Positions 23,913 to 35,364 of a stretch of 64,000 bases of DNA are shown here, one piece after another. Positions within the stretch are counted from its first letter, which is position 1, and every line of letters starts with the position of its first letter. Both the position numbers and the translations under genes were made by a program. Origin of the DNA: Coriolopsis trogii (lineage: Eukaryota > Basidiomycota > Agaricomycetes > Polyporales > Polyporaceae); the NCBI GenBank assembly GCA_020543525.1, contig JAHYIO010000031.1:3286001-3350000 (forward strand), given 5' to 3'. The notes under the pieces are model-generated. The model searched no databases. It was not told the origin of the DNA and was given only the letters and a program-made list of their open reading frames with translations.

Positions 23913-25123
23913 TCATGCCGACGACATCTCCGCATCCTCGTCCTTCTTCCCGAGCCCGTGTTTCTGCAATAGCGCGTCGATCTCTGCCGGCTTGTAGATT
24001 TTCGCCTTGGGCTTCTTGTTCGCGTCCAGCGTGAGCGTCGCGAACTCCACTGCGTTGGTGGCCAAACGTGAGCAACATTGCTACAACGCATCCGCCAAGA
24101 GATGGAGTACGTACGTTTCTCACTTCCCAGAGTTGTGCTGTCCATCGTCTTGCTCATTGTCCGGAGCACGAGCTCGATGGCAGCGTCGACCGTGATGTCC
24201 TCCTTGTACTCCTGCTTGAGCAAGGACGTCGCTGTACCGTTGTTCGCGCCGATACATGTCGCCTTCCAGCCCGAGTAGTTTCCTGACGGGTCCGAGTGGT
24301 AGAGCTGGAACTCATAGTGTGGGTCGTAACCCGCATAGAGCAGTGAGACACCAAAAGGTCGGAGACCTGACGCAGAGGGTGACCGTCAGAGGTGAAGGGC
24401 CAATGAGGATATCTTGTCAATGCATCGCAAACAGTCACGCACCTCCGTATTGAGTGTAGCCCTGCTTGAGATCGCATAGCCGTTGCGCCAGAAGCTCGAC
24501 AGGAATATCTTCGTTGTACATGAACAGATGTCTTTGTGCCGCTTGTCGGGCATAGTTCACAAGCGAGATAGCATCTGCAGTGAGCCCAGCCACTCCTCCG
24601 ACCACATTTCTACCACCAAACGGGGCATATAAGAATGCGAAAGACAGAGACGGATGTATGCCGCGATGGAGTGGGGGACGTACGAGTTGAGCAGGAAGAT
24701 CTTCTCGCCACTGCCTCCATATCCACCCTCCTTCGAGCCGGACATGTCGAGCAGTTTTCCTGTCACCTTCTTCTCCGCCGCGAGTACAACGCCATCCTTT
24801 GAGAGTACGCCGAGGACCGTTCCGGCGTGCGAGATAGCCTCCATAGCATACTCGACTGCAATTCTGCACATCAGCGCATTCCTGACAGGCCTGTGGAGAA
24901 TGCTCACTTTGGTACAGACGCCCTGCGAAGAGTGAATTTCAGAATGAGTCTACTATGGCCAGCATACGACGCACCTTCGGGCGAGAAGATAGTTGTACGA
25001 CCTAAAGCACTCCCATTAGTCCATCGCACTCCCGGATCACTTCAGTGCACGCACTGTCGTAACGTCTGGCCTGTGCATGCGCGTAAGTCTTCAATCAACA
25101 AACTCAATGGCTCGACGTACCAT
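23913..25123 (-). CDS. PRE9: 20S proteasome alpha-3 subunit (PSMA4/Pre9 type)
   Basis: Eight exons, 262 residues (human PSMA4: 261): 25121-25123 (ATG only), 25055-25070, 24975-25001, 24908-24922, 24684-24855, 24443-24609, 24115-24366 and 23913-24049. The joined start reads [18 protein letters not shown], then [15 protein letters not shown], the proteasome alpha-type signature that closes the gate of the core particle. [14 protein letters not shown] and [16 protein letters not shown] are typical of PSMA4. The middle has a short Gly-rich insertion ([11 protein letters not shown]) not in the human protein. Alpha subunits have no protease activity; they form the outer rings and dock the 19S cap through pockets on their surface. 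The first 61 coding bases are spread over four tiny exons separated by introns of 50-53 nt. Confidence 0.92.
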
Positions 25124-25984
25124 GATGAGAGACTGAAGAAGGGGAAGGTGGAGGGTAGGACAACAAGGATCTCGAGCTGGAGTGCAAGTGAGTTGACGCG
25201 TCCCAGGCGTACGCGTCGACCATTCGCGATCGGATTTTGCCGGAGCGCGTATTTCCTTGTCTATTGGCTATTTACTCAGAGTTACGTGGGTCAAGTGGGC
25301 GGTAAGTATAGTGCATGAGAATAATACAAGCAGTAATCGCGTGTCCTCCTCGCACACCCCCTTCCGACTTGCGGTCGGAGAGTGGGCCCTCGGTCACGTC
25401 GCGAAGCAGCTCCCGAGTCGTGCATGCTGGCGTGAATGCTCTGCGCGCTGAACGTACTTCCCGAAGTTTACGGCAACGCGATCCCCAGCATACGTTTGGT
25501 TACGTGACCAAACCACCACATGGTACCAGCCTGCTGCAGGGCTGAACTCTGTAACAAGTCGAGATCAAGCAATGCTTCGCCGCATTGAGCCATACGTAGG
25601 ACGCAAGACCCCCAGCACGTATATATGCGCCTTCTACGTTCGCTGTTTTGCATGGGCAACATCAGCGCAGTACGACGGCGCCGGAACCTCGAGGTCACCA
25701 ATGTGTGTTCACCAACATATGTGTCAGAATCGGATCGAGGGGCATCCGGATTCCGCATGTACTGAGCAATGCCAGATGATATGACCGTGATAATGAACTT
25801 CAACAGACACAGACACTTCATCATTCCACAACTACAGACACAGGACATTGAGTTGACAGCATACAACAGGCTTTGGGTCACCAGTAAGCAGTGCATTGCT
25901 TCCATTTTCACCACGTACACTTGTACACGTCTTCGGCTGAGTGGTCGAAAAGAACATCGAGGGTGGTCGGCGTCACCAATTCTT
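25124..25984. other. Intergenic, nothing recognised
   Basis: Contains the promoter of the proteasome gene and the 3' flank of the Chz1-like gene. Frames on either strand show no domain. Confidence 0.4.
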
Positions 25985-26522
25985 TCAATCTTGCATCTCG
26001 TCGTCCTTCGCAACGAAGGAGGCCTCGTTCTCGTCATCTTCTGCAAGGTGTTCTGGCTTGAGGCCGGCCTTGGCGAGAGCCTCAGCAGAGGAGTAGTCAA
26101 CGCGCACACCACGGGTGCGGCGCCCGCTGGTCGGAAGGATGGCAGAGGGGTCGATCTCTGAGTAATCTTCCTCCTGAGCGTGTCAAACGCGTAGAAGAAC
26201 GCGTTTGAGTTAGTCCCAGGTGCATATAATGCCTAGGTGAACCCACACGGGTCCGCTAAGCGTGTAGAGGAGGAACGGAGCATACCTCGGCCATTTCCTC
26301 ATCTTCGTCTTCTTCCTCCTCATCTTCATCCTCCTCGTCGTCCTCGTCGTCATCGTCCATCACCTCGTCATGGACCGCCTTGCCCTTACCCTTGTTAGCG
26401 GCGGGTGAAGCAGGCTCAGGGTGGGCGCCATTAGCAGTGGCACCGCTGCGTATCAGAGTGAGTCACGCGATGTGTGTTCAGAGAGGAGCTGCTCACGAGA
26501 AGCTGGTTGCGTCGGTTGACAT
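25985..26522 (-). CDS. CHZ1: Chz1-like histone H2A.Z chaperone
   Basis: Exons 26497-26522, 26286-26445 and 25985-26173 give 124 residues. A long Asp/Glu stretch (about residues 34-62) is followed by EIDPSAILPTSGRRTRGVRV, then DYSSAEALAKAGL. This matches the CHZ motif of yeast Chz1 (acidic run, then E-I-D-x-S-x-I-x-x-GGRRTRG). Chz1 is an intrinsically disordered nuclear chaperone that holds H2A.Z-H2B dimers and delivers them to the SWR1 remodeller. The short length and overall acidity fit. The start is the only ATG before the acidic run; the last intron is 112 nt. Transcribed divergently from the DUF6593-like gene. The alternative, another small acidic nuclear protein, is less likely given the RRTRG core. 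Confidence 0.85.
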
Positions 26523-27213
26523 TATGCTGTTGTGTCGGGTGGTGGGGGAGGAGGTGGTGGTTGGCGGTGAAGGTTTGAATGAAGGGTCAAGACGCGTCGC
26601 GACGCGTCTGGTGACCGGATCTGTTTGCATCTATTTGCCGCGGGGGACCAAACAATGTTTGCGTGACGTCCGGCATCGCCGGGCCTTGTAGATCTAGATG
26701 AGCATTGCAAGCGAGTCAATGACATAATAGGAGTGTGGACGCTCCGAGACGGCCGGTGGTATTTCCTAATACCGTAGCTGCCGGCTTCGTCGACCGAGTG
26801 CTCGGTTCGCTCACCGACGCGCAACCCGCGACCGCAAGCACAGGGCACAATGGAGCCTGAAGCTGGCACGGTTATGCGAGCGCACCGTGATAGAAAAGTG
26901 CCGATTCCCGAGGAAGGAGGTTCAGCGGCTTGAAGAACGGACGACTGGATCGGAGAGACATGATTCGTGTGTTATTCCTGAAAAGGGATAATTGGGAGGT
27001 AAGGATTTGAATGAGGCAAACAATAGTGCATGGTTGCTAAGTCTAAGGGGTGATGCGCTGATGTAAAAATATTGACGATTAGGGCGGGAGGCACGAGGCT
27101 GGCAGACCAAGCCTAAGGATGGTGCCCGCTCCGCGTCGGGGCAACGCTTCGTCCACTCTTCTGCCACGACGAGGACGAGCTCTGGCGTCCCTCCTGCGTG
27201 CTGAGCACCGACG
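26523..27213. promoter_or_regulatory. Divergent promoter region of CHZ1 and DUF6593-like genes
   Basis: The 691 bp lies between opposite start codons. A CGTCGCGACGCGTC inverted stretch sits near 26592. No clear TATA box was seen. Confidence 0.4.
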
Positions 27214-29846
27214 ATGTCCTCTCTTGTGTCGCGCTCAGAGTCTGGCCAACGCACGATCACGCCGTACACGCTGACGTCTCCCGTGGAGAGCGCCGCGGGA
27301 CATGTACATCAGGCGGTTGCAGGCGAGAGACGGTCGGGGACAGATGCACAGGAGTCGCGTTCGTCTTCTGAGCCCTCGCCCGATTTGTCACGCTCTGCTT
27401 CTGCGCGAAGCGCCAGATTGTCCTCGTCTCTCCTCCCCAATCTCCGTCTCGCGGGGCTTGTCTACGACTCCTCCCGCGACCGTGACATGTCTCGTCGCCG
27501 CGACCAGACCCCCAAACCCAAACCTCTCCTTACTCTCAAGCTCTCTGGCTCCTCCTTCCTGGACACCGTCATCCGCGACGACAAGACCAAAGATCCCCTC
27601 TACATCCTCGAGACGTCCAACGAGGTCACATCCATCTACCGCCTCGACCACCCCAGAGACGAACCCGTCAAAGCCGCCACCGTACAATGGCCCCTACACC
27701 CCGTCCGGGTAAAGGGCAAGTCAGGCAGGTCCATCCAGTTCGGTGGTGGTAGCTGGAGGGAAGCCGAGGATGTGCTCAAGTCGGGCCCCCTGGGAAACAC
27801 TGCGTGCGTACGCCCCTCCGCCTCATCACCATTCATCTACTAAACCCCAGGAATCAGCATCCGCAAGTTCAACATTCCGCACTATCCGAACAGCTTGAAG
27901 TGGAAGCTCATTCCTGGCAATTGCTTCTGTGTACGTGCGCCTCCTTCGCGCATCGTTTGGCGCCTCTACTCACCACCTTGATTTCTCCCTTGTCTCCCAC
28001 ATAGTGCGTAACGAACGCCGTAAAAGGTCCTGTTGCGGTACTCGATGCAGCAACCCTCAGTGCGCCTCCGAGAATCAAAATCTACGACACACTTATTGCC
28101 AAGGATGTCGCGCGCTCCCAGGATAACTACAAGGGTATCCCCACCATTCTCATCGACTACCTCATCGTCACCGCTTTCCTTCTCGTCACTGACGTACAGG
28201 AATGGCTCGACCGCCCACGGGAAGCCCGCATTCCAGGAGGCAACTCGTACACGGTCCAGCGCTGGCTCGCGCTCATACACCACCGACCAGCGCCCCCCGA
28301 GCCAGAACACCCAGTTGTGGATCTGAGCCTCACGGTGCCCTCGACACCTCCACATTCTGCGACGTTCCCATCGCCAGGGGGTTTCTGGGAAACACAAAGC
28401 GGGGTGACCTCGATGTCGGGCTCCAATGGATCGGGATCAGGTGCGTCATATCTCGGTGAGCCCTTCACGCCGACGACGCCTGCAACGCCCGCGACGCCCG
28501 CAACATCAATCCACTCGTCCGCCTTTTCCTCACGTCCTATCGATGACCCCCCGCCCGTTCCCCCTGTTCCCGGTCCGTCCGGCTCGTCTCAGTCCCGTCA
28601 TGTTCGTGAACGCCCAAAGTCCAATCCTACGCAGTCGACATCCCATTCTCCTAGCTCGTCTACATCAACAGCGCAGGCTCCGGCGGCTACCACTCCGACG
28701 GACGATGAAGAAGAATCAAATCGTCCCCTTCGCACACGACCGCCACAAACCCTCTCTCTTCCACCGCATGTCCAGGAGTCGATGCTGTCTTCGCCTATCG
28801 CCCCCTCCACCTCCGCTCCCACAACCCCTCATCCGACGGCTCCTCCTCCTAGATCTGTGACGGCAAGTTCATCTACGAGACCGCCAAGACGCCAATTGCC
28901 CACTCCCCCAGGCCCTGCTCCTCCGAATTCGTTCGCACAGCCTTGGTTGTATTCTTCAAGTGCTACGTCCCCCACCTCTGCTCCTATCAGTCTATCCACC
29001 TCACTTCCCTCCGCCTCGGTCTCGTCGGCGCCCTCTGCATCACCGGCAACGCCGTCAACTCCCGCAAGCGCAAGTGCTCCTTCCCGTGCCGCGCGCGTAT
29101 CGCGAGGATCCTTACGCACAGCGCCAATACCGCCGCCGCCGCCGCCTCCACAGCACTCAATCCCGCTACCGCCGAAATTGGCGCAGGAGCAGCAGGGGTA
29201 TGTTTCACAAAGCGGTTCACGGCCTCGGACAGCGCCCGAGATCGATAGCGCAAGACGGAGACATTCTGCAGGGGAGTTTGGAGAGTACTCCGGCTTCGAG
29301 GGTACGTCTTCCAGCGTTCATCCGTATGCAGCCGCTGCGCAGACCCACTCTCCGCGTGAGCGAGATCGCAATGGATTGGCGAGACACATGCAGGGGCTTC
29401 GCATAACGCCCGTTCCGGGACCGTCAAACATCGGCGGGCATGTGCGGGCTCCGAGCCAACCTGCGCCAGACTACGACACGCATTCGTTCGTGAACTCTCC
29501 TCCGCCATTACCTCCCTTACCTCTGCCGCAGCAAGGCGATGTCCCTCCAGGAGCGCGCTCCCCCCCTTCCCAGGGAAGCCGTGTCCTCAGGGTGGTCAAT
29601 GCCGATGCAACGACGATGCCGATTGAGGATCCCGGGCGATGTCTACCGTCGGAACGAGTCCGTCCCCCGAGAGTGTCCTACCCGGAGAGCGTGTACGAGG
29701 CGCCCCCTCCAGCATACGATGCCATTGATTTCTCGGTGCCACCTGTACCACCATTACGCAGTGTGCCGTCACGACAATTGCTACAGATCGCACCGCTCCC
29801 AGTGCCACCAGAAGGCAGTGAGATGGATGGTTATCGCGGGTCGTAG
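27214..29846 (+). CDS. DUF6593-like domain protein with long Pro/Ser-rich tail
   Basis: Exons 27214-27803, 27858-27930 and 28005-29846 give 834 residues. After a Ser-rich start, residues about 100-310 form the only ordered part: LTLKLSGSSFLDTVIRD, PLYILETSNEVTSIYRLD, a Trp-Pro step, and IRKFNIPHYPNSLKWKL. This resembles the beta-sheet DUF6593 domain that is abundant and uncharacterised in basidiomycetes (a fold like tubby/phospholipid scramblase proteins is suspected). The last 500 residues are low complexity: PPIPPPPPPP-type runs, repeated TPATPATP and many Ser. The frame stays open through the 1.8 kb last exon, and its codons keep GC-rich third positions. Function unknown; the proline runs suggest SH3 or profilin partners, which is inference. 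Alternative acceptors near 27850-27857 exist; the chosen one preserves the domain. Confidence 0.65.
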
Positions 29847-32709
29847 GCTGATGCGTCGCTTGACACGAGGGTTCTCCGGGTTGGGAAGAAGAGTTTCCTT
29901 TTCTTTCCGCAGGTCCAACGGGATCTGTGCCCTTCCTTTCCTTTCATTGCTGCACTCTTTAGAGCTCCTCACATTCCGTCCCGTCATCCATGTTGTCAAT
30001 TTAGTCACTCGTTGCTACATCATTCATTCATCTGTCCTTCCTTCATGTTCCACCAACACATTCTTTTGACCCGTACTCCCATCTGCAAATCTGTGTCCCT
30101 ATGCATAGTCTCCCATTCTTCCTTCGCATTTCCTCACTCGGCTTTGAGCCCCTACATCCGTTCACGCACGCAGATCTCGACGATCTCCCCCTTCCCTGTA
30201 TCATACAACCCTGCGTTTCCCTTCATTTATCTCCTGCACATCGCTCATCGCCCACACCTTCTCTTCTTCCTACCCGGGCTCCGCCCAGCCTGCTTCCCTG
30301 CTCTCTCCACTGACCCTGGCCCTGGACCGCGCTGCGCCCACTGCAAGATCTGGATGTCCCTGCTACCATACCTGCGCGGTCCCATCATAATGCCCATACC
30401 CTCCGCATCGATATATCCATCCATCGACTCTCGTCCTCTGGCCATCGACGCTTGGCAGGCAGGTGTTGTCGCCGTGCGAAGTCCCACCTCGCTATATTGG
30501 TCGATGGATAGGTCCCTTCGCTGTCCCCAGGTTGCGTCCCTAGCACCCGTCCGGGCTACGTTAGCCCTACTTACAGTACCCGTGCTCTCTTATCCCGATT
30601 CACGCTGATTCAATGTCGCTCATATTGCATATGGCCTGCATGCGCGTCGAGCACAGCCTCGACGTGCTGCGTGGACTCAGGATTTCCCGCTAATTGTCGT
30701 CTCTTGTGTCTCCCATGGTCTCAATATCCGTATCATCTCGTCCAACCATATCCCTCGAATCGTGTCTGCCGTCTGAGCCTATGTCCCAGCTATAGCTCAA
30801 GCTCCCATTTACTCGTATACGTACACATATCCGCGCACCGATATAACTCATTACTCGTATTTGCCCGCCGTCCGCCGACGCGTACGCCCCGTCTCCTCCC
30901 TTGAGGGACGCGCGCGCACCGGCTGAGCTGGCGTTGTCTGTTATATATTGTACAGAGCCTGGTTGTACTCTAGTTTAGAGCCTGCTAGTAGCTAAACCCC
31001 TCGCGGCCGCACCCGCACCCTGTCTCCCCAGAACGACTGCTTTATATACTACCGCGTATTTTTTTTCGGTCGCCGACCGAGTTTACTTGACTGGACTGAC
31101 TTACCCGAGGTCCGATCTCGACTGGCGAGCCCTTCATTTCCCCCCAGCGACCGTCGTCAGTCCTTATCTTCGATTTCTGGAAGGTCGAATGGCGGGCCCA
31201 CGCTGGCGGCGCCGGCCGACAGTCGGCGGAGGTAAGTTGTAGACGACGGTTCGGGAAGGGCTGGGATCCCAGGGGCCCGGCGGTGTGGTTTACTGCTTCG
31301 CTTGTCCGTCTTGGACGGCCGCGGGCGAGCCTCACGCAACATGTGGCCTGTCCTGGACATCGGCGCGGGTGCCTGGCTGCGTGCACACCGGAGGGCACGG
31401 CTTTCCGGGGCCGTCGCATGCGCCGCTGTCGGGGGCTGTCTGTGTACGTGTCGTGCTTTGCGGCGTTCGCGAGTGAGGAAGGACTTCTGGGGGCCTTCGC
31501 GATGTCGGTGGCCTTGTGCGTATGTGACAGCGCGCGGGCGTGGCCGTGCGGGGTTCTTGGGGGGACAATGGACCGCGTGCATCGCGAGAACGCAGGACGC
31601 AGATGTACACGCACGCCGGGCGGCGCGCGGCACGTACGATTTTATCAAGACATGCCGCCGACAGTACTTACTGTCTAACATCCCGATGTCGTGAATGCTG
31701 CAAGTCTTCAACAATGAATCATCACTGTACACCGCAGGCAGCTGATTTCAGCCTACCTTTGACTGTACATGGCTTGGACATGGTGCAATGCGCAGGTGAC
31801 AATCTGTGGCAATAGCGTGAGTATGTAGTGGCAGCATCGTCCCAATCAACATGAACAGCGGCGGGAACGCGGGGCAGTGGTGGGAATTGTTGTCGAGCAT
31901 GTCGGATCCGGGCCTAGGGATCTTTACGTTCCTGTCTCCCGGTGATAACATTAGACGTCACAGCAGACCATAGATTGAACCATAAGCTTGAGGCCGAGCT
32001 CTGGAAAGATTATCAGCTACCTCAAGACAACCATGCACGCAGGGTGAGTCGAACTGGGATACTCACCTCTGCAAGTGGGTTGATCAGGTACAATTACGAG
32101 TTCCGTCCCTTCCATCTGACTGAATAGACGGATATAGAACCTACAGCCGACTTTGATTAGTCTGCAGCTGCCAGCAATCGAGGTTCGGGGTGGTAGCAAG
32201 GCACCCCTGACCATTTGCGCGTCGCCCTTAGCATGGCGCGCGCGTACCTTGTTGAACTGTTCAGCTGGGATTATGCAGGCATACGCGGTGGTGATGCTCA
32301 CAGTATGATTTTGAACGGCATCCAATTCGGCGCGGACTCGAAGGTCGATATTCTGGTCGTGTGCCGCCTAAACGCTACATAGCGCTAGTAATCTCTTCTT
32401 GCGAGGCGCGCTGACTTCAACTTCAAATTCCCCGAGATTAGCGTGGTTTGTAGCAAGTGCGTCGCTGGAAACTCGGGAGTCGTCACGAAAGCTCCGAGGA
32501 AATCGCTCAAACGTCCCCCCGAGGGGCCCTGCGCATGCAGCGCTCCGCCGGGCCGCCCACGGGCCCCGACGTTGTGCAGATGCGGAATCGGAACGGACTG
32601 CCCGGCTGACGCAGACACTTTCAAAGGTGTCCTCCAAGAGACGTTCACTCCTCACTCCTTTTGCGCACACATCCTCCGCGACCTCATAGCACTATCAAAT
32701 CCCATAAGC
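29847..32709. other. About 2.9 kb without a recognised gene
   Basis: Pyrimidine-rich 3' flank (29850-30900) with TTATATATTGTACAG at about 30940, then GC-rich sequence with overlapping frames on both strands at 31040-31730 that lack domains. I cannot support a protein. A non-coding transcript is possible but not shown. Confidence 0.4.
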
Positions 32710-33516
32710 ATGTCGAACGACGAGCAGCACGCGGCTAGCGCGCCCAACGCGCCGAAGCCCAGCAGGCACCCGATCCTCATCATCGTCATGGTACGTCCTC
32801 CCGCAGCGACACTATCGCGTCGCCAGACTTTGGAACTAATCTATGAACGTCCCCATCCGCTCGCGCTCCTCCACCCCCTATCGCCGCCGCGCGCACCGCA
32901 TCGCACGCACACCGACGACGACGACCACGACGACATCCAGGGCGTAGCCGGCACAGGCAAAACGACCCTCGCGCGCGCGCTCGAGTCCCGCCTCGACATG
33001 CCCTACGTCGAAGGCGACGCGCTCCACCCGGCCTCCAACATCGCCAAGATGTCCGCCGGGATCCCGCTGACGGACGCCGACCGCGAGCCCTGGCTCGAGC
33101 TCATCCGCACCACCGCCGAGCACATGGCCGCCGAGCAGCAGGCCGACCCCGCCTTCACCCGCCGCCCGGGGGTCATCGCGACCTGCTCGGCCCTCCGGGG
33201 ATACTACCGCGACATCTTGCGCGGGACGCGGGCCCCGCCGGGGCTGCAGCTCCCCGAGCACCTCGAGCCGCCTGCGCCCTATCGGCTGCCCGCGTACTTT
33301 GTGTACATCAAGGGCGACGAGAAGCTGCTCAGGGATCGGATATCGAAGAGGGAGGGACACTACATGAAGCCCGGGATGCTGGACAGTCAGCTGCAGACTC
33401 TGGAGAGCCCAGAGGGCGAGGAGGGCGTTGTCGTCGTGCCGTTGGATCGGACGACGGAGGAGCAGGCGGACATCGCGATACGGGAATTGAGCAAACTCTT
33501 GCCGGAACCTCTCTAG
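32710..33516 (+). CDS. Gluconokinase (GntK/IdnK family)
   Basis: Exons 32710-32790 and 32941-33516 give 218 residues. The P-loop is assembled across the splice: ILIIVM then GVAGTGKTTLARAL (residues 28-36 hold the phosphate loop). VEGDALHPASNIAKMSAGIPLTDADR is the gluconokinase substrate and Mg signature (shown here as VEGDALHP, then NIAKM, then G-PL-D-DR). CSALRGYYRD and ISKREGHYM with PGMLDSQL follow as in the family. It phosphorylates D-gluconate with ATP to 6-phosphogluconate, feeding the pentose phosphate pathway; cytosolic. The intron is 150 nt, a multiple of three and free of stops, so an unspliced message would still translate with 50 extra residues inside the P-loop and probably be inactive. 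Confidence 0.9.
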   Translation: MSNDEQHAASAPNAPKPSRHPILIIVMVRPPAATLSRRQTLELIYERPHPLALLHPLSPPRAPHRTHTDDDDHDDIQGVAGTGKTTLARALESRLDMPYVEGDALHPASNIAKMSAGIPLTDADREPWLELIRTTAEHMAAEQQADPAFTRRPGVIATCSALRGYYRDILRGTRAPPGLQLPEHLEPPAPYRLPAYFVYIKGDEKLLRDRISKREGHYMKPGMLDSQLQTLESPEGEEGVVVVPLDRTTEEQADIAIRELSKLLPEPL

Positions 33517-34183
33517 ACCGTCCCAGTGAAAACGTTAGAAGTTTGTATGCTAATCAATTTTTGAATACTTCATGAGTTCAGTACAAGGCAAATAGTGTGT
33601 CGAGCACGGAAGCTGATGTACGTGGCATCTACAACCACAGGATGTCACCCCATCCTTTTCACTCTATTGCACGCGAAAATCACACGTTCGCATAAGTTCC
33701 CAACACCAAAGTTCGCGATTCCTCCACGTTTATCGTACGTACATCGATTTTCGTACGTAGGTATAAAATGGGCACATCATCATACTAGAATCAACACTCC
33801 TCACGAATCGTAACAGACCTACACACATCTCCGTCGCTCGTATCGAGCGCTCACTGCCCAAAGGACACACCATTCATCGACCCTAAGGGGAGAACGACGC
33901 GCCAAGGGAAGGAGACAAGCATCGAACACGAACTAAGAAGGACGCGACAGGTCAGGGGAAACGAAAGCAAGTGCGACAATAGCGGAGATATGAGGGGTGT
34001 GAGATGGGAGTACACGCGAGGCAGTGGTGAAAGATTTTGTCCTGAATGATGAAGAGAAAAGGAAACATAGTAGAACGAGAGGAGACGATGGGAATAAACT
34101 TGACGATAAATAGAGGGGTATGCATATGAGACGGCAAGTGAACCCTAGACGCATGACATGGAACCATACTGGCCAAAAAGATA
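33517..34183. other. Convergent 3' flanks
   Basis: AT-richer DNA between the ends of gluconokinase (+) and the bZIP gene (-). GTATAAAATGG at 33761 looks like a TATA box on the plus strand, but no gene follows it. Confidence 0.4.
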
Positions 34184-35364
34184 TCAGAACACGCTCACAG
34201 ACGACAAACCAACGGGTGCCATTGCACCAGTCAGGTCCCATCCATTCAACTCCAAGTCGAGAGCTGAGGGGAAGTCGTCGGATGACATTCCTGCACCCTC
34301 GTCCAGAGGTGTTGCGTCTGGCTGGACCACAGGGAGCATGGCCAGCAATCTCTGCATCTCCACCTCACTCTCCCAGTCGATCTCCGGCAGCGCGGGGGCC
34401 GGGGTCATCGGCGCCGTGGGGGGCGGGGCCAATGTGATCTCTGATATCGACTGGGATCGGGACCGGGCGGGCGCAGGGCCAGCAGGCAGAGGGGCTTGCG
34501 GCGACACGGGGGAAGGCGCAAGGATTTCGCGGAAGAGGTCGTCCATGGCAACTTCGTCAACCGGCGCGTCGCCAATTTGGATTGTCTGCGGATATGAGGA
34601 TGGGGGAATGTTGAGATCCAGCTGGAGGCGATTCGTCGGACGTTCAGATCCACCCGCTGCAGGGACGCCGATGATAAACGAGGGGCATCGGCGGTCGCCA
34701 CCCGTGCTAGGTGGCGAGTGGAATCGAAGTCGTCGGAATCAAAGAGAGTACTGGACCCGGAAGAGGCGTGCGAAGGTGCGGGAGAGATAGGGAATACGGG
34801 GGATTGGGGCACGAATACGGGGAAAGTAGTCGTGGGAGGGAATTGACCTGGCGTAGTGGATGCGGAGGGGTTCGAGGAAGGAGATGTCGAGGAGGATGCT
34901 GAGGGTGCAGGAGGTGCAGAGGGGACGTTGAGTGGGAGACCGGAGGCTGCTAGCGCCTTCATGACGGCCTCCCAACCGGTCTCGAGGGTTTTGATCCTCT
35001 GCTTGAGCTCCTCGTTCTCCTTCTCTCTAGCCCTGTCCTTCTGGCGCTCTTCGTCTTTCTGTTCTGTGGGACGTGATAGTTCGGCAAGACCCATGCCGGC
35101 GCGAAGCTGCCTGTTCTCCTCCTCGAGCTCCTGGACTCGACGCTCGAGGTACGCGAACTGGGCCTTTCGGCGATCGCGGGAGTTCTGGGCAGCGATGCGG
35201 TTGCGGTGTGCGCGAGCCTCCTTGCGCTCCTCTGGTGTGACTTCGGAGCGGGAACGCTTGCGAGGGGGACCTTGGAGATCCTCGGCGTGGGACTCGGGTG
35301 TCTGAGGCTCGACCGAAGATGATGGGGATGGAAGGGAGAGGTCCATGTCGGCGGGACGTTTCAT
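34184..35364 (-). CDS. HAC1: HAC1/XBP1-type bZIP transcription factor of the unfolded protein response
   Basis: Proposed spliced form: 34707-35364 joined to 34184-34659, 377 residues. The basic region (about 46-68: EERKEARAHRNRIAAQNSR) has the N-x-x-A-Q-x-x-R core and spacing of yeast Hac1 and animal XBP1. A leucine zipper (about 70-95) and a second coiled stretch follow. The rest is Ser/Pro-rich, ending in an acidic, Leu-rich region (EIDWESEVEMQRLLAMLP, then DDFPSALDLELNGWDL) that looks like an activation domain. The two parts lie in different frames, separated by a 47-nt element (34660-34706) without usable GT-AG sites. Without its removal, the first frame runs to a stop at 34405 with a basic tail. 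The factor would act in the nucleus to induce ER chaperone and secretion genes. Divergent from RPR2. The identity is strong; the splice is inferred. Confidence 0.85.
34660..34706 (-). promoter_or_regulatory. Candidate IRE1-type unconventional (tRNA-ligase) intron
   Basis: On the coding strand, two arms of 8 nt (34710-34717 and 34695-34702) pair perfectly around the 7-nt loop TAGCACG (34703-34709). A second perfect 8-bp hairpin (34686-34693 with 34666-34673) fills the centre, and the 3' loop is CTGCAGC (34656-34662), identical to the animal XBP1 3' site. Cutting after the third base of each 7-nt loop removes 47 nt (2 mod 3), which is exactly the shift needed to join the bZIP frame to the acidic C-terminal frame. 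The 5' loop departs from the CNG/CNG consensus at its first and sixth bases, and the 3' stem is short with wobble pairs. Confidence 0.75.

Noticed and set aside
30012..30608. 198-codon plus-strand frame
   Set aside because: Pyrimidine-rich 3' flanking DNA; the translation is low complexity without recognisable features.
31157..31732. Overlapping GC-rich frames on both strands
   Set aside because: Mutually exclusive frames, all without domains.
34657..34701. Spliceosomal intron (GT at 34701 or 34679, AG at 34657) in the HAC1-like gene
   Set aside because: The 45-nt version leaves the frame wrong, and the 23-nt version is too short for the spliceosome and has a poor donor.
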